This document shows, in pieces, positions 1-12,125 of a DNA stretch of 64,000 nt (positions within the stretch are counted from its first letter, which is position 1; every line of letters begins with the position of its first letter). Where the stretch lies: assembly GCF_014805685.1 (NCBI RefSeq), contig NC_060909.1, forward strand, positions 6,867,292 to 6,931,291, given 5' to 3'. The notes below the pieces were generated by a model. It worked only from the letters and a program-made list of their open reading frames with translations. It ran no database searches and had not been told where the DNA came from. This stretch comes from Silurus meridionalis (lineage: Eukaryota; Chordata; Actinopteri; Siluriformes; Siluridae). Position numbers and translations under genes: made by a program.

Positions 1-1735
1 AGGTGTCTACATTCTGATTGCTGTTGGCGCTGTGATGATGTTTGTTGGATTCCTCGGTTGCTATGGTGCCATCCAGGAGTCTCAGTGCCTCCTGGGAACT
101 GTGAGTCACTCATTATCCATTCAGAACATTAGTCATTTCCCTCAGTCATCTTCCTCAGAAACACCAAACCACTTTCACGATTTAGTGCTCAGTTTTCTCA
201 CATATTCAAACACAGAAATTAATATTGCCTATATTTTAATGTACTTCATATGGGTGCAAAGCTTTATTCTGGTCATTTATTTATCACTAGTTAACAATAT
301 ATCTCAGGTCTGGGTCATGATAACACTGGGCACAAGACGGGCAAATTCACATTTATTTAGAATTTAGCCAATCCACCTACTCTCTCGTTTTTGACCAATA
401 ACAATGAACCCAGATTGAACCCATGTGAACATAAGAATAACATTAACCAGAGGCCGTTAAGCTGTGAGGTAGCAATAAGACCCACTGCACCATCATGCCA
501 CCTGGCTTTATTTTTATGCTGCAGATAATCCACTTGACCTGAATGCTAATTAAAAAAATTCTCAATTTTTGAGAAAAAAAAAGTTGATATCGTAAAGACA
601 TCGCCACTAAGTAGTACATCTAAAAATGTAATTACATTTAACTTAATTTTATTTCTTAAATGCCATTCCATTGATGGCCAAATATGCCAGCACCAAAAAC
701 CTGTGCCAGAAATAGCACTCATAGTGCACAAAATTAAATCGATTAGTATAGCACATTATAGACAACATGCAATAAAAAACAGTTTAATTTCTGGAGTATG
801 ACTGGTCAGAGCTTTCTATATTTAAATTTTGACTAATTAATATAAACAGCCTGCTAAAATGGCTTAGGATTGCTGTGTGCAATAAACAGTAGCATTTAAA
901 AATGCAATTTAAAGCACCCATCACTAAACAGCATTCCTAAAGAATGATAAAACTAGAATGAATAGACATTCTGTGCCACCCAGATGAGGATGGTCCCCTT
1001 TTGAGTCTGGTTCCTCTTAAGGTTTCTTACCATCTTAGGGAGTCTTTCCGTACATCAGTCACCACTGGCTCTCTCATTAGGGATAAACCTGTTAGGGATA
1101 AACCAATAGGCACTAAACGTATACATTATGGCCTTATAACCTCTTTATCTTTGTAAAGCTGCTTTGGGACAATATCCTGCAACAGTTTTAATCATACCCT
1201 GAAATCCACAATAATTTTTCCAATTTGATTTGATACTATCTTCACATACAAACTACTCTGTATTACTTTACCCTCCAGTAAATCAGCATCAAATAAACCT
1301 GTGCCAAATTTACAAGTGAATGCCGGGTGCAAAGACTGTACTGTAAAATATCAGAATAATTACATCTACTGAGTGAAATATAAGCTAATTATATTTTCGT
1401 GAGTAAAATAATGCTAATAATGTAGCTTTTTTTTGAAGGGGTGACTACATAGAGAGGAATTCAAACATTACACTTGTGATGGAAGAGTTAAAATGTATGT
1501 TTAAAATAATCTCAATAGTATAAAAGCTATTGCACTGTAATTTAATTATAATTACCAACACCCTCAATGTGAGAGTTTAATTTCAGGTAGATTGAAGAAA
1601 GAAAAAAGAAATACATAATCACTCTGCATTTCTTTTCTTCCTAGTTCTTTACCTGCCTGGTCATTCTGTTTGCCTGTGAGGTTGCTGCCGGTATCTGGGG
1701 ATTTATCAACAAAGACCAGGTGAGGGGAAATATAT

Positions 1736-1803
<68 letters not shown>

Positions 1804-4800
1804 CGTACAAGAATTTAAACACTATAATGTGTATGCACATCACATTTTCATTACAAACATAGATAACAGCTTGCAGTGAGTTACCATGATTATACTGTTC
1901 TTTAGATTTCTAAAGACGTAATCGGCTTCTATGACACCGTGTATGATCGAGGAATACAGTCGACTGTCGCTGAGAAGAAAGAAGCTGCTGCTGCTGTACT
2001 GAAGGTCTTCCACGAGACTGTGAGTTCACCTACTCTGGCCCATATTTAATATGTGTTGCATAAGGGGTAATTTAGGGGTTGATGAATTTAATAGTAATAT
2101 AATTATTAATGTCTTTTTCAAAGACATTCTGGAATACGTGACAATTAGCATGATATATCGGCAATAGTATTATCTTTACTTTTACTTAAATGTTTGTGTA
2201 AGAAAAAAGTACAAATAAAATAAAGATTTTTTTTAAAGGTTTTTAAGTGTTTAACATTACATAGGAGAAAAAAAATCCGAAATTTAAATTGTAATGCTTT
2301 TACATCAAATTCGCTTAGTCAGTAATTATGCAGAAGAGAGTTATTATTTAGTAACTGTGGATATATTATATACAGTCTTATTATATAAGACATTATATAA
2401 CACACATTTTTGCACTTTTTATGTTCAGTCATTACCTTTTTTTTGTTTTGTTTTTTTTAACTCCACTCAAGTGTTATACACTGACCTTATTTTATATAAA
2501 ATGTGCTATCTCTTAATTTTTCAGCTGCAATGCTGTGGCAAGGGTACTGCAACCTCACTTTTGACTGGCTGGACGACTGATCTATGCCCTACTAAAGGAG
2601 CTTTTGAGATGAATCAGGTATAAATACACATCCAGACCAAATTTGGTATTTTTTTACCATATACACTGAGATGTTTCTGACCAAGTAATTTGATTCTTTC
2701 TCAGAACTGTCACTCGAAAATCAAAGAGCTTTTTACTGACAAGATCTACCTGATTGGCATTGCTGCCTTGGTCGTTGCTATCATCATGGTGAGTGATTTC
2801 CTGCTTGACTTTCAAACCTCATAAAGAATCTGTTAGTAGTGAGATCAGGCAGCCTTTGAAATTTAAAAAAAATTCTTATAAATTATAAAAGATTCTTCAT
2901 GCTCACCTGAAGAATGTTTCTGTGTATGTGACCCAGATCATGTGCATTAATAATCTGATAAAATAAATTGATGAACATAGTAATTTTATTTATAACTCTT
3001 ATAGAGTTTATAAATATAAACATTTTTAAGTTATAAACAAGATTTTCACTGATTAATATGACACGGAGGACATATCAAACACTAGGTTTTATAATCCAGA
3101 TAAGATTTTAGTGTAGTCTTATAGATAGTGACAAGTAAAAGACTCTTAAAAGACCTTTGTATGATTAGTAAAAAACTATCTGTTGTTTAATATGGGTAAT
3201 CTTAGGATTTTAAGTCGCAGTTCAGTTCAATTTCAGTATGGTTAGGGGTAAGAAACGCAAAACATAAAATTGTTTGTCGTTTTTTACTTAATGCAGTTTA
3301 TTATTATTAACATTTTTGATCAACATTTGAACAGTACACATTTTTTTAAACAATTATGTACAATTATAATATTTTATAAAAAATAAAATAGAATAAATTT
3401 AATTAATGCAATACACTTTTAATATTGATTAAATTGAGCAATCAAATAAATTGGCAAATTAAATTGATTAAATAAATGGAAATATTTAATTAAATATTTT
3501 AGGGCTGTTGCTATTGATTATTATATTAATCGAGTATTCTAACAATTATTCCATTGATTAAATCGAGTAATCGGATAAGAATGACTTTTTCTTTATTATT
3601 AGAGCAATAGTAAATATACAAGAGAAAATAATACAGGTCTCTTAAAATTAAAAAGTAATTTTTCTTTTTTATAAAATTTTTAATTGCTGAAATTGCATAC
3701 AAGAATATCTGTGAAAACTAAACCCGGTTAGTGCATTTATTTGCCATAATACATCAAAATGTAAATACAAAAAAATAAAAAATAAATTAAAAAAAAAGTA
3801 AACGCACTGTGTTTTCTTTGTTAGAATTTGATATGATCCCAAACTTTGGAAACTTTCTGTCTCCTCCGTTGGCCTGAATCCTATGGAAACCCATTTCTGG
3901 CTCATTAAAAAAAGATTGACTAATTCCGACGTTTTTTGTTGGGTTTTTTTGCAATTCACACTTCATTCCTCGCAATTCTGAATTTTTTTTCTCGTAAACA
4001 TCCGACATTTTTGGTGCATCCACCGGTAAAACATGTCAGCCTGAAGTTTGATGCTGTTGGTGTATGAACAAGGTCTTGTGTGCTTCATCTGTCCGTTTCT
4101 CCCAGAGCTGGTTGTCCGTGGGAAACGCATTGCTCCGTGTGTAGTTAAATGGACCAAACAAAACATCAAGGCAAAATAATTTGCCTGATGAATTTTTGTA
4201 ATCGAATCATTACAGCCTAAAATAGTTTTAATTTCTTAGACCTATTTGGGTAATATATGTACTGTATATGCATATCGTGGGTCTGTGTGCATTTTACATT
4301 TAATATTTAATTTTAAATATTAAAATTTAATATGTTTAACTCTTAATTTAATATGTTGAACTCCTATTATGTTGAATTGTCAGGATTTTCTCCTTTTAAG
4401 AAAAATTCTTGAAGCTGGACATAAAACGCTAGAGAATCCATAGCGCTAGCGTTAGCCGCTAACCAGGAAGTGGCTAGCGGCTAACGCTAGCGCTATGGAT
4501 TCTGTACTGTTTTATGTCCAGCTTCAAAACACACACAACAATGCCACCACAGTGACACAGTTTTTTTTATACCTTTGGCATTGTGTGTGTTTTTAAGCTT
4601 AATAGTAATATATATTTTTTTTTAATCCACTCAATCTGTGAGGCAGGGACTAAAAAAACTTGTAGTCCACCACTTAATACGCTCCTGAGGGAAAGCAGAT
4701 TTTGACTATGTTCCACAGGTAAAAAGGCATTCGTACACGTGTGTACCGAACCGAAAGCCCTGTACAGTAAATTTTCAGTACGAATACGTGTACCGTTACA

Positions 4801-4997
4801 CCCCTAATAGATCTTGTTTGAAATATTAAGTTACCCATGAGAAAAGTTTCACCATTTTAAATATTATCTAATTGTCTATCCTAACATTTGTGAGCCTCTA
4901 AATTGAGAATTTTTTCTTTTTTTCTTTTTTAAAGATCTTTGAGATGATCTTCAGCATGGTGCTCTGCTGTGGAATCCGAAACAGCCCTGTGTACTGA
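1..4997 (+). CDS. cd81: CD81 tetraspanin, 3' six coding exons (5' end outside window)
   Basis: Coding exons: 1-100 (partial; the first bases AG may be an acceptor), 1645-1719, 1906-2019, 2525-2617, 2705-2788, 4935-4997 (stop). All joins keep frame and use AG/GT borders. About 175 of the usual ~236 residues are visible. The first exon holds TM2 ([16 protein letters not shown]), the second TM3 ([11 protein letters not shown]). Exons three to five make the large extracellular loop with the tetraspanin CCG motif plus two further cysteines (DLCP, NCH), the four-cysteine CD81 pattern. The last two exons give TM4 and the tail [10 protein letters not shown], nearly identical to the mammalian CD81 C-terminus. 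Tetraspanins organise membrane microdomains with partner receptors and integrins at the cell surface; that role is family knowledge. The large-loop sequence is divergent, as is usual for fish CD81. The copy (a or b) cannot be decided here. The last intron (2789-4934) holds a hAT MITE and a palindrome. Confidence 0.95.
962..1212 (-). repeat. Dispersed teleost repeat (reverse orientation)
   Basis: This intronic block in cd81 carries, in reverse complement, the same phrases as the copy at 43525-44060: the segment around the GAGGAACC/ACTCAAAAGGGG words and the tail around CAAAGCAGCTTTACA. It is an old copy of a repeat common in otophysan fish genomes. Borders are approximate. Confidence 0.6.
1739..1798. 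repeat. (GT)n microsatellite
   Basis: About 30 uninterrupted GT units sit 20 bases after the donor of the second visible cd81 exon. Confidence 0.97.
3500..4219. mobile_element. hAT-type non-autonomous element
   Basis: The ends read TAGGGCTG and CAGCCTA as imperfect inverted termini. They are flanked by an 8-bp near-identical target duplication (aaatattt at 3492-3499, aaatagtt at 4220-4227), the hAT hallmark. No transposase is recognisable. A relative lies at 38692-39682. Open frames inside it on the minus strand (3669-4169) are not genes. Confidence 0.75.
4411..4525. repeat. 55-bp-arm near-perfect palindrome
   Basis: The arms 4411-4465 and 4471-4525 are inverted copies with only a few mismatches around a 5-base loop. 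The inner stem is rich in GCTAGC/GCTAAC words. The segment just before it (4372-4430) recurs at 31237-31290 without the second arm, so this belongs to a dispersed element. Confidence 0.85.
4736..4800. mobile_element. hAT-like terminal fragment
   Basis: Two facing copies of a GTACGAATACGTGTACC-like motif end in CGTGTACCGTTACACCCCTA, which resembles the terminal repeat of fish hAT MITEs. Only a short remnant remains. Confidence 0.4.
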
Positions 4998-5050
4998 AAG
5001 ACGATTGGATGAATCAGGCTGTAGGTGTGGGGCATCTGGAGATACCAGCC

Positions 5051-5056
5051 AATAAA
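5051..5056 (+). terminator. cd81: cd81 poly(A) signal candidate
   Basis: An AATAAA hexamer lies 54 bases after the cd81 stop codon. This would give a very short 3' UTR. Other AATAAA-like hexamers occur further on (for example near 5271), so the main site is not certain. Confidence 0.5.
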
Positions 5057-7989
5057 ACTGAAGGAAAACATATTCTTCTGATTAATTTTTGTATCTACCC
5101 TAATTTCCTAATATAGTCAGTTTGTCTTATGGAACAAATGATTTATTCTATGGTGTGTTACTTTTATTCTAATGTGATGCTCTGTCACTGTCTGCAGTTG
5201 TGTATGCTGCATGCGCATTCTTGTAGACAATGGCAGGCTAGGATAGAATTATTAGATGCTTACACACACACAATAAAAAAAAACAAAAAAAACAAACAAA
5301 CGTACAACACAATGGCCTTTAACATTCTGTTTTCTGTAGTAGTGAGGACAATGGCTATTTTTATTGGTTTCTTTTATTTTTCAATTATGTACGTAAGATG
5401 TTATTAATTTCTTATGTATGTAAAAAAAAAAATTGTATATATTTGCAGCCATTTGGCCTTCCAGCATGGATATTGTAATTAAACAGCCCTATAGACCTTC
5501 TTTTCTGAATGTGCTTATACGTTTTCTCGAAAAATCAACCACTAAGAAACAGTATTAGTGAAAAGAAAGGAGGTCAAACCTTAAAACGTAAATATTAAAG
5601 ATTCCTGTACCTCGGTGTAGCCTAAATATATATAAACGTGTTGCCTTGGCTTCCTTTGTTGCCATACATTGTGGGCCAACAAACTGCCAAAATAATAGTT
5701 GTTGCAAGCATGTCTATGCTCTGACATCCTTTAGAGTCTTTAGAAATGAACTAAAATTTCCTCTATTGCTAATGCTCTGACTAATGTTTGCCCGCATGTT
5801 GTCTGCTGGGGGAAGTTGCAAACCAGCTGGATCGTTTGTATAACTTTGCATCGACTGCTGTATTTTGTTTGACCTCTGACCCTAGGCCACCCTCACGCTC
5901 TAACTAACCCAAGCCAAAGCTCTTATATGCACCTACCAATCTTATTGACAGAATGTCCTATACTTAAAAAAAAAAAAAAAAAAATGAAGACTACATTATC
6001 TAGTATGTCCTGTTGATTCCTAGTGGAAGTTACACATATATTGTTCTCTATATTCTCTATCCATTTGATGGAATGCTGTGCTTAAAAAAAAAAAAAATTG
6101 TTTTGATTTACATCATAGTAACTCCTTTTTGCCAAATATGCTGGGGATTACTTAACAATGTCATAGCATCCCATAATCAGTCTTCTGAGTGTACCGTAAG
6201 GCTCTGGTGTGCGAGTGTGTTTTTGGTGTGTTGATAGTAAAGCCTGTTGGAAAAATCTAGTATTTAGGAGTTAAAACCTCACTGCCGCTGCTAGTACTGT
6301 ACCTCTTCTCGTCACAAGGTGTCGCTCAAACAGCATTCATTTTATTGAGCGCACAAACACGTCAACGTTCTGTTATCTTTGGGTAATTCGTTCTTTAAAC
6401 CATTGAGGAAATCCATCTACATCATATTCACTACATAAATGTAATGCACTTCAGTCATCTATGAACCCTTCTACCCTAACACTTACATACATGCACACAC
6501 ACACCATTTACATCGTTTCCTACATACAAGTTGTAATTGTCACTTAATGCCTATGCTGATCAATTGTCTTGTAATATGTACAGCTATATATTATTGTACT
6601 AATGACTATGTAAAGGCATTGTGATATCTTTTTTTCTGGTACTTTGTCAAATAAAGGACAGAAATTACTGTGAAAGCCAGCCAGGCCTTTGGGATCCTTG
6701 CAGGGCAACAGATGTAGATACTAGGAAGGTTAGGAATTATACAAAAAAGAAGCGAAGGAATGCATACAGTAATTGTGAGCTTATGTTGGATGGATTTTCC
6801 GTAAAGTGGGATCCACTGGCAGCTATCACTCCAATCTCTGTCCTGGTTCACCTAAATCATATAGTTTTTTTGTTCTTTTTTGTTGCCCAAATACTTAGGG
6901 ATTAAATGTATTTTACAAATAAAATGTCTGTCACATGTTATTTATTTCAAAGGCAAACCACTACATATACAATATATAATCAAGTATGTGTAGACAATTC
7001 GCCATAGCATCTTTGTTTACTTGAACGTATTATTCCAAAACAAGAACACGTCCGTACTTTTGGGAATGCTTTCCACTAGATTTAGGATTATTGGTAAGGA
7101 ATGCTGGCACACATCCAGTTCAGCGAGTCTCAGAGGTGTTCAGTGAGCCCCAAAGTTTAAGCGAAGTAAAATATTAACTCTACAGAATACACAGAAACCC
7201 TGCAATTAGTGTGCTTATAACTTTGCAGCAACACTTATGCAACCCAAATATGTCTGCAATGGCCAGGTTTTCCACATACTTTTGGCCACAAAAAGTGAAT
7301 AAAATATACTGAATTTAACAGGATCAGATATAAGATACATAAATTAGGTAAATAAAGGGAAATAAATCAGGATATAATAGATTTCCTAAAGAATAATACA
7401 ATATTATAAATCCGAGGCCTAAACAGTTGCTTTATGTTTAACGGAGCTTAATTTATGTATCTATTCAGAAAAGTAAGGGAAAGGTACACAAGAAATAAAA
7501 TATTTCATCATGTTAACTTGATACTATAATAGGAGTCTATGGGCAGATGTACACTCAACAATTGCTCCAACACTTTTTTGTTCTTTTGTCAATGTAAGGA
7601 AATAAAAATGAACTGAGGTAAGGACATATATGGAATGGAATAGATGAGGTTAAAAGGAACCTTTAAAACATATTCAAACGTTCTATCTGAATGAATCAAG
7701 ATATTTCTTGGTTTTAATTCATTTTTATTTGTATAGCACTTTTAAGATGTTCTTTATATGTGTAAGTTTGTTCCTGATGAGCAAGTTGGTGGCAACTTGT
7801 TTCATGTATTTAGTTTGTACTCTTACTTGTCCTAAAATTCAAGAAGAAATTTTTTATTTTTAAAGATGCAGCATCGTGAAGGTTTATCTGAAGCTAAAGT
7901 GAATTCAGTAGAGGAAGAACCACTTTAAAAAGATTCTCAGGACTGTGAATAAAAGTGAGGCTTTTGTAAGGAACAGTGAACACTGACAA

Positions 7990-8168
7990 ACATTTACAGA
8001 ATTTGGCAGACACCCTTATCCAAAACAACTTACAATGATCTCATTTATACAACTGAACATTCAAGGTTAAGGGCCTTGATGAAGTGCCCAGCAGTGGCAG
8101 TCTTGGACCTTTTATTTGAACCTCCAATCACAAGTCTGACATCTTAATCACTTAGCTACCAAATTCCT
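7990..8168 (+). repeat. Dispersed teleost repeat
   Basis: The run reads like the widespread fish repeat beginning at CATTTACAG..TTTGGCAGAC, through ACCCTTATCC, to TTAAGGGCCTTG and a tail ending near TTAGCTACCA. It is diverged and untranslated. Confidence 0.65.
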
Positions 8169-8846
8169 AACATGGTGACTTGTCACATTTATGGTTTAGG
8201 CTTTTCTGATTGAGTAGTGAAATATAGACCTTTTCATTTAAGAAACAAAGGCTTCTTAGTTCTCCTTTTAAACAGAGAGAATTGCAAGAGAAAAGGATTC
8301 AAAGAAATAATTTTAAAAGAAGTACACAAATGCATATAGAAGAAAAAGCTCACCATTAAGTCACCGGCCTCACACTGTTTAAAAAAGAAGAAGCCACCTT
8401 TTAAAAACATTCTTGATTTTAGCAATGTCCACCCCTGACCCCCTGCACAGGAAAAATGGCAGAGTAATTTATTAATATTCTTTGACTGAAATTGCCAACT
8501 GTTTATTAAATGTTTGAAAGCTAAATTATTGTGCCGAGGATCGAGTTGTGCACCACACGTACTTGACTCGGTAAAGAGTTAAACTGGAGCCTTAACTGGA
8601 TTGCTGGAGGCCATTTTGTTGTGCATGAGTTTTATCACTGAGGTGCCATTAGGATTATATTTTCAAACATCCATGAGAAAAATGGTCTGAATACGGCTAG
8701 CATGCATGCTAGCACCATGCATAAACTGTTAAACAGTTATTACAAATTAAAAACACACCAGTAAAGAAAAAATAATTCATGCTGAATGTCATCTTCATCT
8801 GACAGTGAGTAATATTGCCTTGTGTTCATCTTTTTGTTTCCTTCAG

Positions 8847-11800
8847 GATGCAAACCAACAACGTTGTTAGAGTGAAGTTCAAAGATAGTAAAAAATATAT
8901 TTTTTCTTCAAAACCTTTTACGTTTCAAACGTTTATGGAATGTGGTAAGAGGAGAAACTTTAACATTGTTAATATCATTAATACGTTTCCTTTTAAACTA
9001 AGTTTATGGTTGTATCTTATGGGGTATAAAAATAACTCTAACCTCCTTTGGCATTGCTGGTTTTTGTTAATTTGGCAATGGTTTGTCATCCTTCAGTTGG
9101 CGAAAAATTTGATCTTCCTACAATGGATGTGAAAGTCTTTGATGACTCGAAGACAGAGGTTGATGAGAAAGCATTTGAATACCTGCTGACACGACCAGAC
9201 CTTGGTGTCCTAGAAATTTTGATCCCAGGCAAGTAGGAGATACCGAAGGCACTTTAGAGTCTGACGACACAGCAATTTTGATTAGAAGTCCTCCTGAAAA
9301 AAATCAAGCAGAAGAACATCTTGCTCAAGTAAGGATCACCAATCTTGTCTCTGAATTACATCTATATGAAACTACTTAAAAATTAATGATATTTGGAACT
9401 ATATACAGTTGCCAGTTGTTATTTTCTCATCTTTGCTCAATATTATCAATATCAATATCATCCCCTCTTTCAGATGATCGAAGATATCCTAAAGACCAGC
9501 CTTGGAGGTGAAAAGATAGCAAGTGAATACGCTCGCACTAAAAGTCTGTCAGATAGCCGACGTGACATGACGTGACATGGTGAAAATCTTGGTAGCACAT
9601 TTGACAAATGAACATGGGTAGGTTGTTTACACAGTACCTTGTAAATTAATGTTTCTGATGTTATGGGTTGTAATTGGTTTATGTTTGTGTGTAGAACAAG
9701 GCCTTCGCAAAACTTGAAGGAACAATATGCAAAGGGAATCATCTCTCTCTTCCCAAATTTGGCTGACCCCAGGAGCAAACTTGGCTATGTTAGTAGCTGT
9801 TGCCTTTCAATCTATTTGATTTACAGAAGGAGGATTTACTGCATCTTGCAAAATAAATATTATTTACAGTATAATTGAAGTGCTATTTATTTTCTTAGTC
9901 TAGTAATGTATAACCTTTAGGTCTGTTTGTTATGGTCATAGGAGCATTATTACAATACAGAAGATGGAAGTGGATTTTTGGCATGGAGAATTTAAACTCT
10001 GCAAAAAGAAGCATCGGAGGGTCGGAAGAAACGCCAATGGCAACCACAAACAGGTGAAAGGTTTGATGTTTAATCAGTGCTTGGCTGCAAGGCTTGACTA
10101 ACATTTTATTTATTTATTTTTTAAATGAATATGCAACATTTGCATTATTGGATTATTTTACTCATCTTAACATTTGTGTCTTTTATTTGAAGTATTCTTT
10201 TGTTCTATAGTGAGAATGAGGTCACATGTTATAGTATCTCTACAAAATATAATTGCTTTTCTTTTTGAATGTGAACATGTTTTTCATAATCTCTAAAGGT
10301 TGGCAAATTTAAATGTCATTCTGGGATATATATTAATGTTTTCCATGTTATTTTCTGTCATTTATCTTCTTGTTTGTTAACGTGTTGTGCTCTAAAAATA
10401 AAAAGAATTACAAATGTGGTTTTCATATTGTCTTAAACAATTTCAGGAGGGCCAACTGCTGAACGGTATCCCTGCAAAGGAGATAGTTTGTTAAACGATG
10501 AACTTCAGTGTCAGGAAGCAATTGCCCTGATGAAGCATACAGCTGACGAGGCAGTGGTAAAGGAAAAGATGAGGTTAACGCTGGCCTTTCACCAGAAGCT
10601 GCTTCACGACCCTAAAGAGTCAACTGATATTTTATCATTCCAGGCTTGGTATGTGAGAATCAATTTCTATTGTTTTGCCCTAACAGACTTGTTCGTTAAA
10701 CAAACTTAGTTCCTACTGTGGTACTGACTTTTATTATCTTTGGTAGATTGATCAAGATTTTAGAGTTCTATTTGGTGATGCAACCTCTGCAAAGTTGTTG
10801 GAGAAGTGGTGCACCAGCTTAAAACCAAAGGTTATTGCCCAGAGCCGTGGCCTCACACAGACTTGTGAGCTCCAAGACCTCATCCAAAATGCTGAAGCCA
10901 ATGAAGTTGAAGAAGGTAACTATATTGTGCTATAGCTTAAGTTAACTAAGATGTGATTAAGCATTCATGGCAAAAGTTTCAGATTTGGTCACAACTTTAC
11001 CCATTAGACATGCATGTTTCATACTAACTTGTAATGGGTAAATTGTATGAAAGTCACTTGTTGCTCTAACATTTCTACCCTGATCTACTATTTTATGCAC
11101 AAGGGCCACATACAGGAGTTGCAGATTTACAATCTGAAATTGTTTTAATTTGGAGCTCTGAATAACAAAAGCATGGTTTATGTCTTACTGGCATACTGTC
11201 AGCATACTGTATGACATCGTGCACCTGTTGTCAAGACTGTTCATAATTAGTCAATACTGTAATACTAGTTAATGTATTTATACAGGCTCATCTTCCAAGT
11301 AGTGTTAAGTCAAGTGAAACTGAGTAGGATGGTATGTTCAACACCTTCTAGCTAAAAACCAAAATTACAGGCCTTTAAAAGAAATCACTTTGTTTTCCAT
11401 GTCTCCAGGTTGGGACAGCGACATGTCGTCAATTCTGATTCTGGTTCACCTTTTGGGACCGGGAAAAATCTCAGCTATAAAAGCATGTGATAGTCTTGTG
11501 AAATTCATCAAGGTGGATAGAGCAGATCAATTGACACTTTTTACGCTGTTCTTTTACTGTGTGACCTAGAACTTGCTTATTTCTCAGACAGGTACTTGAA
11601 GATCATCTGTCCTCCAAATTCTTTTATTCTTTTCTACTTCACACAAACTTAGTAACAATCTATTGTAATCTCTTGGAAGTATTTACAGAAACTTTAGTGG
11701 AAGACATCAATGATTCATGCTGCATATTGACATTAACAGTTAGGCCACGATGGCTCTAATATGTTTTCATTCTTTCACAGACTTGTGCCAGTATCCAAGG

Positions 11801-12098
11801 GCACCTGGATGGAATTGGAGAAAGTCTCCAGCCGTATCTACTTGCTGTCGGACCAAAGAAAAGTAGGATCCAGAGTTGGTTTATTGTAATTGACCAACAT
11901 GCTCTACCATGCAAGGCCTTTAATTCACTGGCCTGTGTTGATGAGCTTTTCAAAGCTCACTTTGTCTTTGGCACCTCATACTGTCAGCAACTGACCAATG
12001 TGTATAGCTTTCTGCAAACCACTGTTTATGATCTAGATGTTGAAGTCACCAAGGTGAATCCCAGAGTGGCTGAGTTGAGAGCTAGAATGCTCCAGTAA
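8847..12098 (+). pseudogene. Decayed multi-exon SAMD3-like gene of a fish mobile module (first gene)
   Basis: Candidate exons: 8847-8944 (ATG 8848), 9097-9329 with a break near 9236, 9474-9617, 9695-9788, 9942-10053, 10447-10648, 10747-10915, 11409-11512, 11781-12098 (TAA). The N-terminus resembles a ubiquitin-like (PB1/CIDE-N type) fold: KFKDSKKYI then VFDDSKTEVDE. The middle (SEYARTKSLSDSRRD, EQYAKGIISLFPNLADP) and the end (PYLLAVGPKKSRIQ, QTTVYDLDVEV) match the style of multicopy fish proteins often named SAMD3-like. Lesions seen: a frameshift after LEILIPG near 9236, a 10-bp tandem duplication near 9560-9580 that shifts frame, and a TAA inside the exon at 9942-10053. Function of the family is unknown to me. 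The second gene starts within about 30 bases of its stop, on the same strand, which suggests one unit. I saw no terminal repeats. Confidence 0.7.
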
Positions 12099-12125
12099 CC
12101 AGATGATTTGTTTTATTTGTAAAAG

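Larger units (their letters stand above)
4998..8846. other. Intergenic region, cd81 to decayed mobile unit
   Basis: No conserved gene was recognised. It has the cd81 3' UTR, poly-A runs (5966-5984, 6084-6097), an AT-rich stretch and one dispersed repeat (7990-8168). A 94-codon frame at 6621-6905 has no recognisable similarity or splice context. An 18-bp perfect palindrome (GCTAGCATGCATGCTAGC) lies at 8696-8713. Confidence 0.6.

Noticed and set aside
3669..4169. Three overlapping minus-strand frames in the cd81 intron
   Set aside because: They lie inside the hAT-type element and share no recognisable protein family; similar chance frames appear in the second copy at 38797-39141.
6621..6905. 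94-codon frame overlapped by an antisense frame in the intergenic region
   Set aside because: No recognised domain, no splice context and no codon signal that stands out.
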